Below are positions 1 through 8,896 of a DNA stretch of 64,000 nucleotides, one piece after another. How positions within the stretch are numbered: position 1 is the first letter of the stretch; each line of letters begins with the position of its first letter. The DNA is taken from positions 208,043 to 272,042 of the forward strand of contig CALXMP010000003.1 in assembly GCA_944389505.1 (NCBI GenBank). Direction: 5' to 3'. The stretch comes from an uncultured Spirochaetaceae bacterium. GTDB taxonomy: Bacteria > Spirochaetota > Spirochaetia > Sphaerochaetales > Sphaerochaetaceae. The notes under the pieces are model-generated. The model did not search any database. It was not told the origin of the DNA and worked only from the letters and a program-made list of their open reading frames with translations. Both the position numbers and the translations under genes were made by a program.

Positions 1-243
1 TCTAATGATGCTTCGGAAGCAGTATTCCCAAATATTACAATTACCGGTAATACAATCAACGCTGAAAGTGAGAGTACTGATAATTCCATAAGGTTTGGAA
101 TTAATGGTGTAAATGTCGATGCTCTTGGAACTGAGGTTGCCAAATTTGCTAATGCTCTTATGAATAACAACACAGCAGATATTTATGTTCTTAATAGTTC
201 AGTTGCACCTATCTGGAAAAACGGTGAAATGATTAAGGAATGA
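1..243 (+). CDS. C-terminal end of a surface/lipoprotein-like protein (partial)
   Basis: The reading frame is open from the first base to TGA at 241-243 and gives 80 residues with no start inside the window. The stretch is rich in Asn, Ile and Thr, with the phrase ITGNTINAESES resembling one rung of a right-handed beta-helix, and it ends in WKNGEMIKE. It probably belongs to the same kind of surface protein as the lipoprotein gene at 646-2031, but it runs on the opposite strand. The function is not recognisable from this fragment. Confidence 0.6.
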   Translation, partial: SNDASEAVFPNITITGNTINAESESTDNSIRFGINGVNVDALGTEVAKFANALMNNNTADIYVLNSSVAPIWKNGEMIKE

Positions 244-278
244 TAGAATCTATTTCTTGATTTCATTTATTAGTCAGG

Positions 279-312
279 CTCCCTCCGGCCTGTTTTAAAG
301 GCTTGGAGGGAG
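279..312 (+). terminator. Hairpin after the partial gene
   Basis: An 8-bp perfect stem (CTCCCTCC at 279-286, GGAGGGAG at 305-312) with further pairing inside, 36 bases after the stop codon. The T-run after it is short (TTCTAAATT), so termination strength is uncertain. Confidence 0.5.
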
Positions 313-406
313 TTCTAAATTGAAAATTGCCAGAGGTCTACCTCTGGCTCTACGGCGGGGAACTCGCCCCTGTTCGGCTTGGTGTCCAACCGGTCTATAA
401 TATAGC

Positions 407-562
407 ATGACAACAGATTTTGAGAAAGCTATTCTATTTTCTGAATATTGCACCCTTTTTGATAGAGAAATGAATCAGGAATGGATTCTATTGATACAGG
501 AATCCTTGGATTACGATAATCTCAATAGGGTATACCTGTATGACATACATAGTATCCTTTGA
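407..562 (+). CDS. Possible 51-residue small protein, unknown
   Basis: An ATG-to-TGA frame of 51 codons (MTTDFEKAILFSEY...) that is too short for most gene finders. There is no Shine-Dalgarno, but a perfect -10 hexamer TATAAT sits at 396-401, five bases before the ATG. That is the arrangement of leaderless genes seen elsewhere in this window. The product is acidic, has no membrane segment and resembles nothing I recognise. It could equally be chance coding in the 300-bp gap between two surface-protein genes. Confidence 0.3.
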   Translation: MTTDFEKAILFSEYCTLFDREMNQEWILLIQESLDYDNLNRVYLYDIHSIL

Positions 563-645
563 ACAAGAAACGGATCTGTAATTCACTCCCGGCTTCTCAA
601 ACAAAAAATGGGAACCGCAGTTCCCATCCAAACAACATTTAAATC

Positions 646-2031
646 TCAATATCGTTTTATTAACCTCACAAAACGGTTCGAATTTGCCGACATGCCATCC
701 TGCCGGACCTCTTCTTCCGTTAAATCTTTATCATGGAAGTCAACCACGCAACCATAAACCTCGTTCAATACAGCAAAATTTGTATCCGTTAACGGTTCCA
801 TGCATCTGGTAGATGTCCAATATTCATTGGTGTATGTGAAATCTGGGAAAGTAATATTCGTAAGTTCATCCTTAACCTTGTATAGCTCATATAGCTCTAG
901 TGCTGATGGGACGAACCACTGTTCTCCTGTTGTATCCTGCTCTTCTTTCACCCTCGGCCAGATGTATTCTGATTCCGTTCCATAATAGCCAAGCATTATA
1001 GAAGTATTATTCAATCCGGAGCCTATTTCATAGGAAGTCTCATACCAACCTGGTCTCTGGGTGGATAGAGGCCTGAATTCTCCCCATGTAATTTCTTCTG
1101 AAAAGTCAATTAAGTTCTCTTTTGCAACAATTAGGAATCTCCAAGCAGTTGAATCCTTAGAACCATCATCAACGGCATAATCAATACGAGTAAGGGTCTT
1201 TGTTGCCTCATTGTAATTATATTTACCGTATTCAGCGCCTCTGTCGTAATAGATGATTCCATCAGAAAGCTCTGTTCCGAGTTTGATTTCTGTTTCTGGG
1301 AGTTTGGAAACCACTATTTCAGTGTCAGGATTTATCTTATCAATATTTTCGAAAATAGTATCGATTGCTGTATTATTCTCATCTACGTAAATCTTAGCAT
1401 CTGATTCAGCGTCAAGAATGATATTCTCTGCAGGTACAGATTCACCTACTGCGATAGCAATAACAGTATTCTGCGGATTATCTATAGGAGTGGATGTTTC
1501 ATCATCTATTATCTGAACTTTGAAATTATCTGTTTTAAGAATTGCGTTTGATGAATCAAGAGAAACAATCTGGTCAATCATTGCGACAGCTGATTCAGCT
1601 ACTTTGACAGTCAGATCAACTAGAGAAACCTCATCTTTAATATCAAACAATGATAATCCGACAGCTTTTTCTCCATTTCTCGAAACTGTTTTCATCAGCA
1701 TGAGTTCTGAATTAAGATCATCTGCAATTAGATATTCGCCTTTCATAGTAAGTTTCTTATCCAGAGTTATTGGAAATTCGGCGAATTCTTCTTGAGAAAT
1801 ATTAACATCAGCATCAATGGTATCCCCATCTTTTGAATCACTGATAGCTTTTTTAAGCTCTTGAACCGTTTGGGGACTGAATGTAGTTGGCCCTTCTGGT
1901 TCCGGAGTTGGCTCATCGGTATCTATCGGATTATCGATATCTGGAAGAGGAATTATGGTATATCTTGGATAACAAGAAATAAGAGTAATAGCGAGAAAGA
2001 TTGAGACAACCAAGAAACTTATCTTCTTCAT
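646..2031 (-). CDS. Surface lipoprotein with C-terminal DUF1566-like domain
   Basis: 461 residues. Residues 1-20 form a signal peptide ending in the lipobox LISC, so the mature protein should be lipid-anchored at Cys20. A Pro/Glu/Thr linker (about 35-50) follows, then a stretch with the repetitive hydrophobic pattern of a beta-helix (about 52-240). The C-terminal part has WFVPSALELYELY and YWTSTRC, which resemble the DUF1566/FGE-like fold found in many spirochaete and Bacteroidetes surface proteins. A strong AAGGAGG lies upstream of the ATG. Its promoter contains a nine-G tract (see 2067-2094), so expression may switch on and off. The ligand and role are unknown. Confidence 0.8.
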   Translation of the reverse strand: MKKISFLVVSIFLAITLISCYPRYTIIPLPDIDNPIDTDEPTPEPEGPTTFSPQTVQELKKAISDSKDGDTIDADVNISQEEFAEFPITLDKKLTMKGEYLIADDLNSELMLMKTVSRNGEKAVGLSLFDIKDEVSLVDLTVKVAESAVAMIDQIVSLDSSNAILKTDNFKVQIIDDETSTPIDNPQNTVIAIAVGESVPAENIILDAESDAKIYVDENNTAIDTIFENIDKINPDTEIVVSKLPETEIKLGTELSDGIIYYDRGAEYGKYNYNEATKTLTRIDYAVDDGSKDSTAWRFLIVAKENLIDFSEEITWGEFRPLSTQRPGWYETSYEIGSGLNNTSIMLGYYGTESEYIWPRVKEEQDTTGEQWFVPSALELYELYKVKDELTNITFPDFTYTNEYWTSTRCMEPLTDTNFAVLNEVYGCVVDFHDKDLTEEEVRQDGMSANSNRFVRLIKRY

Positions 2032-2066
2032 TGTGAAACCTCCTTTACAACAAGAAACTCAATCCA

Positions 2067-2094
2067 AGTCTACCCCCCCCCAGTAACTTGTCAA
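2067..2094 (-). promoter_or_regulatory. Promoter with a G9 tract between -35 and -10 (candidate phase-variable)
   Basis: Read on the minus strand: -35 TTGACA (2089-2094), a 16-nt spacer made of seven bases plus nine consecutive Gs (2073-2081), and -10 TAGACT (2067-2072), about 35 nt upstream of the lipoprotein ATG. One extra G would give the optimal 17-nt spacer. This is the longest G/C homopolymer I see in the window. Confidence 0.75.
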
Positions 2095-2132
2095 GGTTTT
2101 TCCGCTCTTAACCAAATAAATTGTCTATGAAA

Positions 2133-2500
2133 TCAATAGACATTCTGACTCTCACAGAGTCTGTCCCTGAATATATCCAGAGGTGTTTTTCCTTCTGCGT
2201 TCTTCATTGTAATCAGGCACTCGGGAAGAAATCCCATGCAATATCGAGATCATAGATCGTATTCATCCTGTATCCTGATATAAGGACATGAAGGACATTA
2301 TCTCCTTTTTCATCAATACAGAAAGGTATTGCGCCCATCCTTGTGAGGATTTCAAGGCACTTTGGATAACCTGACTTGGCAAGATAGTGCAAAGTTGTTT
2401 TACCTTCGTTATCTCTTGTATTCAGATCTTCAGGAGAAGTTATAAGAATAGAATGGTAATAAAGTCGAAGTGCAGTATTGCTCTTATAAGAATGGTTAGT
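2133..2500 (-). pseudogene. Decayed ankyrin-repeat protein gene
   Basis: On the minus strand a frame open from about 2500 to 2223 has no start codon and contains a textbook ankyrin repeat (LNTRDNEGKTTLHYLAKSGY, then PKCLEILTRMGA). A second degenerate repeat follows. The frame stops after FFPSA, but the neighbouring frame continues with ECLITMKNAEGKTPLDIF to a TGA at 2133. A single frameshift near 2220 therefore breaks it. The 5' end is missing or lies in another frame, so I call it a remnant. Ankyrin proteins of this kind usually bind partner proteins. Confidence 0.7.
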
Positions 2501-2699
2501 TCAAAAAGTCACAAATTAGGTACAAATAGGAGAATCTAGCTTGTTGTAGCCAAGCAATATCAGAATCTTGTGTTTGTATCCTGCATTCCCATTTTACAAC
2601 TATGTTTGGTGCTTGGTAATCAATTAGATTACAAGTAATTAGTATTAAGGGTAAGGCAAATCTTAATAGTTTATACTCTATACTATAACTTGAAGCCAT
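2496..2699 (-). CDS. Small hypothetical, possibly the 5' piece of the ankyrin remnant
   Basis: 67 residues with a hydrophobic N-terminal segment (LLRFALPLILITC), which could be a poor lipoprotein signal. It ends just where the open ankyrin frame begins, so it may be the displaced start of the same lost gene. The region is AT-rich and no Shine-Dalgarno is visible. It may not be a gene at all. Confidence 0.2.
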   Translation of the reverse strand: MASSYSIEYKLLRFALPLILITCNLIDYQAPNIVVKWECRIQTQDSDIAWLQQARFSYLYLICDFLN

Positions 2700-2801
2700 A
2701 TTTCTATGTATTTATTTTTACAACAAGGAGTTATATCTAGAGTTCAATTGTGACATAGTTTATATTTGTTAATTCAGGTTGTATTACAAGGAATTATTTC
2801 T

Positions 2802-2828
2802 GAAAACAAAACCCCGCAATAGCGGGGG
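2802..2828 (-). terminator. Terminator of tRNA-Leu
   Basis: Minus strand: stem CCCCGC/GCGGGG (2812-2827) followed by TTTTGTTTT, a standard intrinsic terminator, six bases past the tRNA 3' end. Confidence 0.85.
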
Positions 2829-2833
2829 TGTTG

Positions 2834-2917
2834 TGCCCAGAGGGGGACTCGGACCCCCACACCTTTGCAGGCTCTAGTACCTGAAACTAGCGCGTCTACC
2901 AGTTCCGCCATCTGGGC
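2834..2917 (-). tRNA. tRNA-Leu (anticodon CAG)
   Basis: An 84-nt class II tRNA. The acceptor stem GCCCAGA pairs with TCTGGGC, the anticodon loop is TTCAGGT with anticodon CAG, and there is a variable arm and a GGTTCGAGTCC T-arm. The discriminator is A and CCA is not encoded. It reads leucine CUG codons. It stands alone with its own terminator. Confidence 0.95.
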
Positions 2918-3122
2918 AATGATATAGGCATAATAAAGAGGTTTTTGCTTAAAATCAAGAGATATGAAGGGTGCGCATAGGGCAAAGTTGTAAGACCGGT
3001 GCTGTAATCCATGTTACGGCTTGACTTTAAGGTGCGGAATCGGACTAATATCAATATATTCTCCTGTTTCATCCTTAAGGATGTCCGGAGCCGGGGTTTT
3101 CTTGATATCTGAGGAGTTTTGA

Positions 3123-3731
3123 ATGACTATTGATTTCGAAAAGGGCGGTGGGTTGGTTCCTGCTATCGTGCAGGATGCAGTTACAAGAAAGATTCTGATG
3201 CTTGGCTATATGAACGAGGAAGCCTACAGGCTTACCCTTGATCGCGGGCTTGTGACATTCTTCTCCAGATCCAGGAACAGGATATGGACGAAGGGTGAGA
3301 CAAGCGGCAACTTCCTGCAGCTCAGGGAGATTCTGGCAGACTGCGATGGCGATACGCTGCTTGTGAAGGCTATCCCATCTGGCCCTGTATGCCATACCGG
3401 TGCCGATACCTGCTTCGGCGAGGAGAATAAGCCATCTGAGATATCATCACCGGAATTCCTTTTCTATCTTGAGTCCGTCATCCATGACAGACGCTCCAAT
3501 CCGGTAGAGGGATCATATACGAACCATCTCTTCTCCAGAGGCCTTAATAAGATTGCCCAGAAGGTAGGTGAGGAGGCTGTGGAGCTTGTCATCGAGGCAA
3601 AGGATAATGACAAGGAGCTCTTCCTTGGAGAAGCTGCTGATCTGATGTACCACTTCCTCGTGCTTCTCTGTCAGAAGGATACAACGCTTTCCGAGGTTAT
3701 CGATGTCCTCAAGGACAGGCATTCCCGCTGA
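3123..3731 (+). CDS. hisIE: Bifunctional phosphoribosyl-AMP cyclohydrolase / phosphoribosyl-ATP pyrophosphatase (HisIE)
   Basis: 202 residues catalysing the second and third steps of histidine synthesis (PR-ATP to PR-AMP, then ring opening). The HisI half (about 1-110) has the metal-binding DCDGDTLL and CHTGADTCF motifs. The HisE half (about 115-202) has the helical KVGEEAVELVIEA and EAADLMYHFLVLL signatures. The length is normal for the fusion. GAGGAG lies upstream of the ATG. No other his gene is in the window, so the pathway must be dispersed. The last 29 bases overlap the next gene. Confidence 0.93.
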   Translation: MTIDFEKGGGLVPAIVQDAVTRKILMLGYMNEEAYRLTLDRGLVTFFSRSRNRIWTKGETSGNFLQLREILADCDGDTLLVKAIPSGPVCHTGADTCFGEENKPSEISSPEFLFYLESVIHDRRSNPVEGSYTNHLFSRGLNKIAQKVGEEAVELVIEAKDNDKELFLGEAADLMYHFLVLLCQKDTTLSEVIDVLKDRHSR

Positions 3732-4323
3732 TTTCCTTGAAGCCCTCAGCTCGGACATGGAAGCGGAGGGTTTTGAGATAGCAGGTGCATCATTTCGAGA
3801 AGAGAGTTTTGATGGCTGTATTATCAGGTCATCGGTAATCCGTTCCTCAGATATGTCAGGAGTATCATTCAGGGGAGGAGCATTTACCGATGTCATATTC
3901 GACGGCGTGGATCTTTCCGGGGCAGATCTCTCAGAGTGCCTGCTTTCCAATGTCTCATTCATATCATCGAAGCTCACAGGCATCCATCTTTCCAGATGCA
4001 GGATAAAGAAGCTCATCATCGAGGATTGCATCTGCCGCTATTCATCGTTCGATGAGTCAGCAATGGCGGATTCCCGCTTATCATCCTCCGATTTCTCTTC
4101 CTCATCTTTTTCTGGTATGAAGATATCCTCCTCATCAATCCTGCAGTCTGAGCTATCTTCTTCATCATTCATCAGGACTGGGCTTGCTGCTCTTGATCTC
4201 TCGGGCTGCAGTATCGATGGCATAGCACTCTCCGAGGACTTGTCAGAGATAAAAGGAGCGAAGCTGAGCTTTGATCAGGCCATTACGCTGATACGCGGAA
4301 AGGGTGCTGTAATCGCTGAATAG
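3703..4323 (+). CDS. Pentapeptide-repeat-like protein
   Basis: 206 residues, very rich in Ser. Much of it follows the five-residue A(D/N)LXX-type rhythm (VSFRGGAFTDVIFDGVDLSG, ADLSECLLSNVSF), which folds as a right-handed quadrilateral beta-helix. No signal peptide or membrane segment. The start overlaps hisIE by 29 bases in another frame, implying translational coupling, though a later start cannot be excluded. Family members act as protein-binding or DNA-mimic scaffolds, but no specific role can be read here. Confidence 0.7.
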   Translation: MSSRTGIPADFLEALSSDMEAEGFEIAGASFREESFDGCIIRSSVIRSSDMSGVSFRGGAFTDVIFDGVDLSGADLSECLLSNVSFISSKLTGIHLSRCRIKKLIIEDCICRYSSFDESAMADSRLSSSDFSSSSFSGMKISSSSILQSELSSSSFIRTGLAALDLSGCSIDGIALSEDLSEIKGAKLSFDQAITLIRGKGAVIAE

Positions 4324-4389
4324 CCCTTTGCCTTCTTTTTCTGCTATAATTTCCTTCAGCATTGGTATCGGGACTCCTTTGGAGATCCT

Positions 4390-4713
4390 ATGACGAGGAA
4401 AGAGATTGAGAGTTTATCGCAGAAAGAACTGAGGGAAGGTTATAGGGATTATCTTCTTAAACAGGGGCGTTATAGCCCTTCTACCATAAAGGTTTCATCC
4501 TATTCCGCCTTATTCCTTCTTCGCCATTCATCTGCCAGGGTGTTCTGGTCTGTGATCTATTCGTCCGATGAGACATTCCGCGTCAGGGCAAAGAAGGAGC
4601 TCAGGAATGCATTGTCTACAAGCGATGCCTCCTGGAATGATGAGCATTCCGTCATAAGCAGGCTTTTTCATCTAGCTTCCTTTCGGGATTACATTTTATC
4701 CATAACTGAATGA
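4390..4713 (+). CDS. Conserved-looking small protein with SAM-like helical domain
   Basis: 107 residues, basic, no signal peptide. The N-terminal half (YRDYLLKQGRYSPSTIKVSS) resembles the helical SAM-like or core-binding fold found at the start of tyrosine recombinases and some nuclease-linked proteins, but no catalytic domain follows. TATAAT at about 4345 and GGAG before the ATG support it as a gene. The function is unknown; it could be a shortened recombinase-type protein. Confidence 0.6.
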   Translation: MTRKEIESLSQKELREGYRDYLLKQGRYSPSTIKVSSYSALFLLRHSSARVFWSVIYSSDETFRVRAKKELRNALSTSDASWNDEHSVISRLFHLASFRDYILSITE

Positions 4714-4717
4714 AACA

Positions 4718-4735
4718 GCTCCGGTTTCCCGGAGC
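4718..4735. terminator. Bidirectional terminator between convergent genes
   Basis: A 7-bp perfect stem (GCTCCGG/CCGGAGC) between the stop codons of the 4390 gene and the RND pump gene. The minus-strand side is followed by TGTTT. Confidence 0.7.
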
Positions 4736-4741
4736 CATGTG

Positions 4742-7700
4742 TCATCCTACTATATCATCAAGCGTCCTCAGATGCCTCATATCGTAATCACGGAGCTGGT
4801 TCGTGAGCGTATCCGGATCATTGAACCTCTTCTCCTTGTGCTTGTTGAAGATCAGGTAGAGGACGGGAGAGAGCAGGAGTGTGAGGAATGCTCCTGTCGT
4901 TATTCCTCCTACGAATGTGACAGCTATCGGCTGCATCATCTCAGCACCTTTTCCCGGGAAGAATGCCATCGGAATCATTCCAAGGATTGTCGTGAGCGTC
5001 GTCATGAGGATTGGTCTGAGACGTCCATATGCGGCTTGGAGACAGGCCTGCTTCACAGGTACTTTCTGCTCTATCAGTCTGTTTATGCAGTCAACAAGAA
5101 CAATTCCATTGTTGACCACGACTCCAATCAAGGCAATGACACCAACGATGCTGAATAGCGAGAATGGCTCTCCCATTGCTATGTGTATCCATATAACGCC
5201 TATAAGCAGCAGAGGAATTGTCGCGAAGATTATGAATGGATCCATCAGTGACTCGAACTGTGCAGCCATGACGGCGTATACGAGGAATAGGGCAAGGAGA
5301 ATGATCATAATCATCGTAGGCAGGTACTCTGCGAATGTATACATCTCGCCATGCTGCTCGATTCTTACCCCCTCTGGAAGAACAAGGTGCTCCTCAAGCG
5401 CTCTGTCGACAAGTGCCTGCACCTCATTCGCGGCATATCCTTCCATAACATCGGCATTGATGCGGTTGACCCTTTCCCTGTTCTCCCTTCTGATGGACAT
5501 GGGTGCAGTGTCCTCGACAAAGTCAGCAACGGCATCGAGTCTGACACGGCCGCCATTGGCTGTCGGGATCATCAGTGAAGAGAGATCCTCGACGCTCTGT
5601 ATCTCGTTCTCATCTATGCGGACGACAAGGTCATAGGTCTCATCTGCGACGAATGTCGATATCTCGGTGGCAGTGAGTCCTGTCAGTGCTGCATTGACCG
5701 TTGTAGTGAGATCGCTTACAGAGATCCCGAGATCCCTGAGCTTCATCTGATCGATTGCGATATCATACTTAGGAGCACCGTTCTCGAGATCGGAAGAGAG
5801 GTTCTCTACCTGTGGGACATAGTAATCCAGTATTCCCATGATCTCATCGGAAGCTGCGGCTGCTAGCTCTGGTGTGTCTGAGTAGATAACGACCTCGATA
5901 CCTTGCCCGCTCATCGAACGGCCTGAGGAGAATATCCAGTCAGCACTTGGATCATCATCGAGGAATGGCCGGAGCATACCCTGGATATCGGAGACAGTAT
6001 AGGTCTGCGCTGTTATCTCCGGCAGCTCTATCTCGATATTTCCAGTGTTGCTGCTGCCTACTGTTGTCATGATGCTCTCATAGCTCCCCTCGGGAAGGGT
6101 ATCAAGAACGTTCTTCAGCATTGTGAAGACATATTCCTTCGTGACATCCTGTGTCGTTCCCTGCTCAAGTTCCAGATTCAGGGTCACGCTGTCATCGGTT
6201 GTCTGCTGAGGCACCAGCGATATTCCTATCTCAGCGAACTTCTGGATCGATATGATAAGAAGCAGGACGAGAAGCAGTATGAGAAGGAACTTCCTGTCAA
6301 GGAAGTAGTTCAGCACACGTACGTATGCGTTGCGCATATGCATCTCTCCGCGTTCCATCGCATCATCGATGCTCCGGAGGACTCTGTTCTTCAGCGGTTT
6401 CTGCGTTCTTGTGTTTATCTTCAGTATCGAGCCGCAGAGGGCCGGAACAAGAGTGACAGCGACGAAGAGGGAGCTGAAAAGCGATATGCACACCGTGATG
6501 ACGAGATCCTGGAACATCACTCCGATCATCCCGATATCATATTTGTAGATGATGATCGGGACGAATACGCAGATCGTCGTCAGCGTCGATGCGACAATGG
6601 CCGTGAACATATTCTTGCTTCCAAGGATTGCAGCTACAGCTGAGCGCTCTCCCTTCTGCCTGAAGGAATAGGTATTCTCTAGTATGATGATAGAGGCGTC
6701 GACCGTCATACCTATTCCGAGTATGAGACCCGACATGGTCATCGCATTCACCGACATCCCTGATATCGACATGATCATAAGCGTGATCAATATACAGATA
6801 GGCATCGAGAGGGAGATTATTATCGTGCTCTTTATGCCTCTGAGGAATACAAAGATTATGAATGCAGCGAGGAGGACTCCCTGGATTGCCGAGTTATATA
6901 CCTCATTCATCGTATCGGTGATCATCTCTGTGTTGTCACGCTGGATGATGAGATTGAGACCCGAGGGGAGGGCGGCTCTGATCTCAGGGAGTGATTCCCT
7001 TATGTTCTTGGCTACCGTTGTCTCATTTGCATCGGATTCATTCGATACGCTTATCGTTATGACCTCTTCGCCATCAAGATACTGGAGCCTTCCGCCTCTC
7101 TCATTATCCCTGCGTACTTCAGCAATATCCTGCAGATATATTGGCTTATTGCCAGCATATCCTACGATGGTTTCATTTATATCCTCGACGGTCATGTAGC
7201 GCGCATCTGTCGTAATCTGGTAGTCGAGTCCGTTCTGGGTAATCTCGCCTCCTGTGCTCTGCACATTCCTTGAAGCGATTCTCGAGGATACCTGTGAGAG
7301 TGTCAGGCCATATGCCTCAAGCCTGTTTGGATCGACTTCGACATAGTATTCTATATTCGCTCCGCCATAGACATTCACCTGGGATACGCCATCGATTCTC
7401 TCAAGAAGAGGCTGGACGGTATTCTCTGCTATGTAGTGAAGGTCATCCTTTGACCTGTTGCCCGTTAGAACGAGACGCATGACAGTCGTGGAACCTGTTG
7501 AATCATAGCGGATTACGCGGGGTGTCTCTGCCCAGTCGGGAAGGAATCTAGAGCGCATCGATACAATCGTGTTCACATCCTCTGCTGCATCATCGAGATC
7601 TGTTCCGTAGTCGAACTCAAGCCTTATTGTGCATCTGCCTTCGCGGGAAATAGAGGTCATCGTATCGAGGTTCTGCAGGGAGTTTAGAGCCTCTTCCATG

Positions 7701-7897
7701 GCATCTGTGACCTGGAGATCGACCTCCTCCGGCCCTGCATCGTTGCAGTCGATGACAACAGACATCACGGGCAGCTCCACATCGGGGTAGAGGGACATAT
7801 CGAGACGCGGCAGGAATACAAGGCATATGACAGAGATGAGCACATATGCCATTGTCATCAGGACGGGACGTCTTACAGATAATTCCGATATAGTCAT
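4742..7897 (-). CDS. RND-family inner-membrane efflux pump (AcrB/HAE1-like)
   Basis: 1051 residues, the usual RND length. It begins with the family signature SVRRPVLMTMAYVLISV and has twelve predicted membrane segments in two halves (one near the N-terminus with the rest around 340-560, the second set from about 860). Large periplasmic loops hold the porter and docking regions. It should export drugs or lipophilic compounds using the proton gradient, with the adaptor and TolC-type genes directly upstream in one operon (12-bp gap, GAGGAAA before the ATG). The substrate cannot be told from sequence. Confidence 0.92.
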   Translation of the reverse strand: MTISELSVRRPVLMTMAYVLISVICLVFLPRLDMSLYPDVELPVMSVVIDCNDAGPEEVDLQVTDAMEEALNSLQNLDTMTSISREGRCTIRLEFDYGTDLDDAAEDVNTIVSMRSRFLPDWAETPRVIRYDSTGSTTVMRLVLTGNRSKDDLHYIAENTVQPLLERIDGVSQVNVYGGANIEYYVEVDPNRLEAYGLTLSQVSSRIASRNVQSTGGEITQNGLDYQITTDARYMTVEDINETIVGYAGNKPIYLQDIAEVRRDNERGGRLQYLDGEEVITISVSNESDANETTVAKNIRESLPEIRAALPSGLNLIIQRDNTEMITDTMNEVYNSAIQGVLLAAFIIFVFLRGIKSTIIISLSMPICILITLMIMSISGMSVNAMTMSGLILGIGMTVDASIIILENTYSFRQKGERSAVAAILGSKNMFTAIVASTLTTICVFVPIIIYKYDIGMIGVMFQDLVITVCISLFSSLFVAVTLVPALCGSILKINTRTQKPLKNRVLRSIDDAMERGEMHMRNAYVRVLNYFLDRKFLLILLLVLLLIISIQKFAEIGISLVPQQTTDDSVTLNLELEQGTTQDVTKEYVFTMLKNVLDTLPEGSYESIMTTVGSSNTGNIEIELPEITAQTYTVSDIQGMLRPFLDDDPSADWIFSSGRSMSGQGIEVVIYSDTPELAAAASDEIMGILDYYVPQVENLSSDLENGAPKYDIAIDQMKLRDLGISVSDLTTTVNAALTGLTATEISTFVADETYDLVVRIDENEIQSVEDLSSLMIPTANGGRVRLDAVADFVEDTAPMSIRRENRERVNRINADVMEGYAANEVQALVDRALEEHLVLPEGVRIEQHGEMYTFAEYLPTMIMIILLALFLVYAVMAAQFESLMDPFIIFATIPLLLIGVIWIHIAMGEPFSLFSIVGVIALIGVVVNNGIVLVDCINRLIEQKVPVKQACLQAAYGRLRPILMTTLTTILGMIPMAFFPGKGAEMMQPIAVTFVGGITTGAFLTLLLSPVLYLIFNKHKEKRFNDPDTLTNQLRDYDMRHLRTLDDIVG

Positions 7898-7909
7898 ATG
7901 GCTTTTCCT

Positions 7910-8893
7910 CTATACAACGCTTATAGCGGTTCCATCTGTGACATTGCCTGCCGTGATCACAAGCTCGCCTTCGGAGAGGCCTGAAAGAATCACTGTCTCC
8001 GTATTGTTCGTGCTTCCTGTGGTTACCACCTGGCGTCTTGCGCTTCCATTGTCCACGATGAATACGACATCATCGCCGAGATACTCATCAACAGCGGATG
8101 CAGGTACCATCAGGACATTATCCTGATGCTCCGTCTCTAGATTAAGCTTGATGTACATGCCTGACATGAGGCCATCGGTATCACCCGTTATAGTCAGCTC
8201 AATGTCGGTTGTCCTTGATGCTGCATCCACAGAGGGTGCAATGTAGGAAAGGGTTGCTGTATACATCCTTCCAGGATAGGCAACAGTCTCGAACTCTGCT
8301 GCCATTCCCTTCCTGAGCGTTCCTATGAATTTCTCGGGAATGGAGGCTTTAATCACCAGATCATCATTGCTCGTTATCGTGGCTATGGCTGTAGAGGAGC
8401 TTATCCTTTCGCCCTCAGATACATTCACATCGAGGACTATGCCTCCGGCCTTTGCGATAACCGGGCTGATCTTATAGCTTGATCCGGGGCGGGATGAATC
8501 GATGTATGCCACGATATCTCCTCTGTTGATGGTATCACCTTCATCAATCAGGACATCCGTTACCGTTCCCGTCGATGATATCTCCGGATAGATGATTATG
8601 TCGTTGCCTGCCCGTTTGATCTCGCCATTCATCCTTGAGATCTTAACGAACGTGCCGTACTCAGCAGGGGCGGCCGAAACATTCACTGCTGCAAGCACAT
8701 TGCTGTCCGCCGTCAGGGCTTTCTCTGCGGGTGGTGCACTGAACATCTTCACAAGCACAGCTGCTGTGAGGATGATGCAGAGCAGGAGCAGGACTGCCGT
8801 TGTCAGCTTGCTTGCTTTCGAAGTGCTCTTCATAGAGGCAAGTGCCTCGAAATCGGGCTCCTGTATCTTCTTTCTGCTATCATTTCCATCCAT
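7910..8893 (-). CDS. RND efflux periplasmic adaptor (membrane fusion protein)
   Basis: 327 residues. One membrane anchor at about 29-50 (LTTAVLLLLCIILTAAVLV), then the lipoyl/barrel-sandwich halves (GTVTDVLIDEGDTINRGDIV and GGIVLDVNVSEGERI), a beta-barrel and a C-terminal membrane-proximal domain. The coiled-coil hairpin is short or absent between the two half-motifs, as in several spirochaete adaptors. It bridges the inner pump and the TolC-type channel. The gap to the TolC-like gene is 3 bp. Confidence 0.9.
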   Translation of the reverse strand: MDGNDSRKKIQEPDFEALASMKSTSKASKLTTAVLLLLCIILTAAVLVKMFSAPPAEKALTADSNVLAAVNVSAAPAEYGTFVKISRMNGEIKRAGNDIIIYPEISSTGTVTDVLIDEGDTINRGDIVAYIDSSRPGSSYKISPVIAKAGGIVLDVNVSEGERISSSTAIATITSNDDLVIKASIPEKFIGTLRKGMAAEFETVAYPGRMYTATLSYIAPSVDAASRTTDIELTITGDTDGLMSGMYIKLNLETEHQDNVLMVPASAVDEYLGDDVVFIVDNGSARRQVVTTGSTNNTETVILSGLSEGELVITAGNVTDGTAISVV

Positions 8894-8896
8894 CGG

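Noticed and set aside
4390..4713. Tyrosine-recombinase fragment
   Set aside because: Only a SAM-like N-terminal resemblance is present; there is no catalytic Arg/His/Tyr domain downstream, so I left it as an unknown small protein.
4881..5636. 251-codon plus-strand frame within the RND pump gene
   Set aside because: It is the antisense of a clear RND coding region, with Ser/Met/Thr-rich shadow composition.
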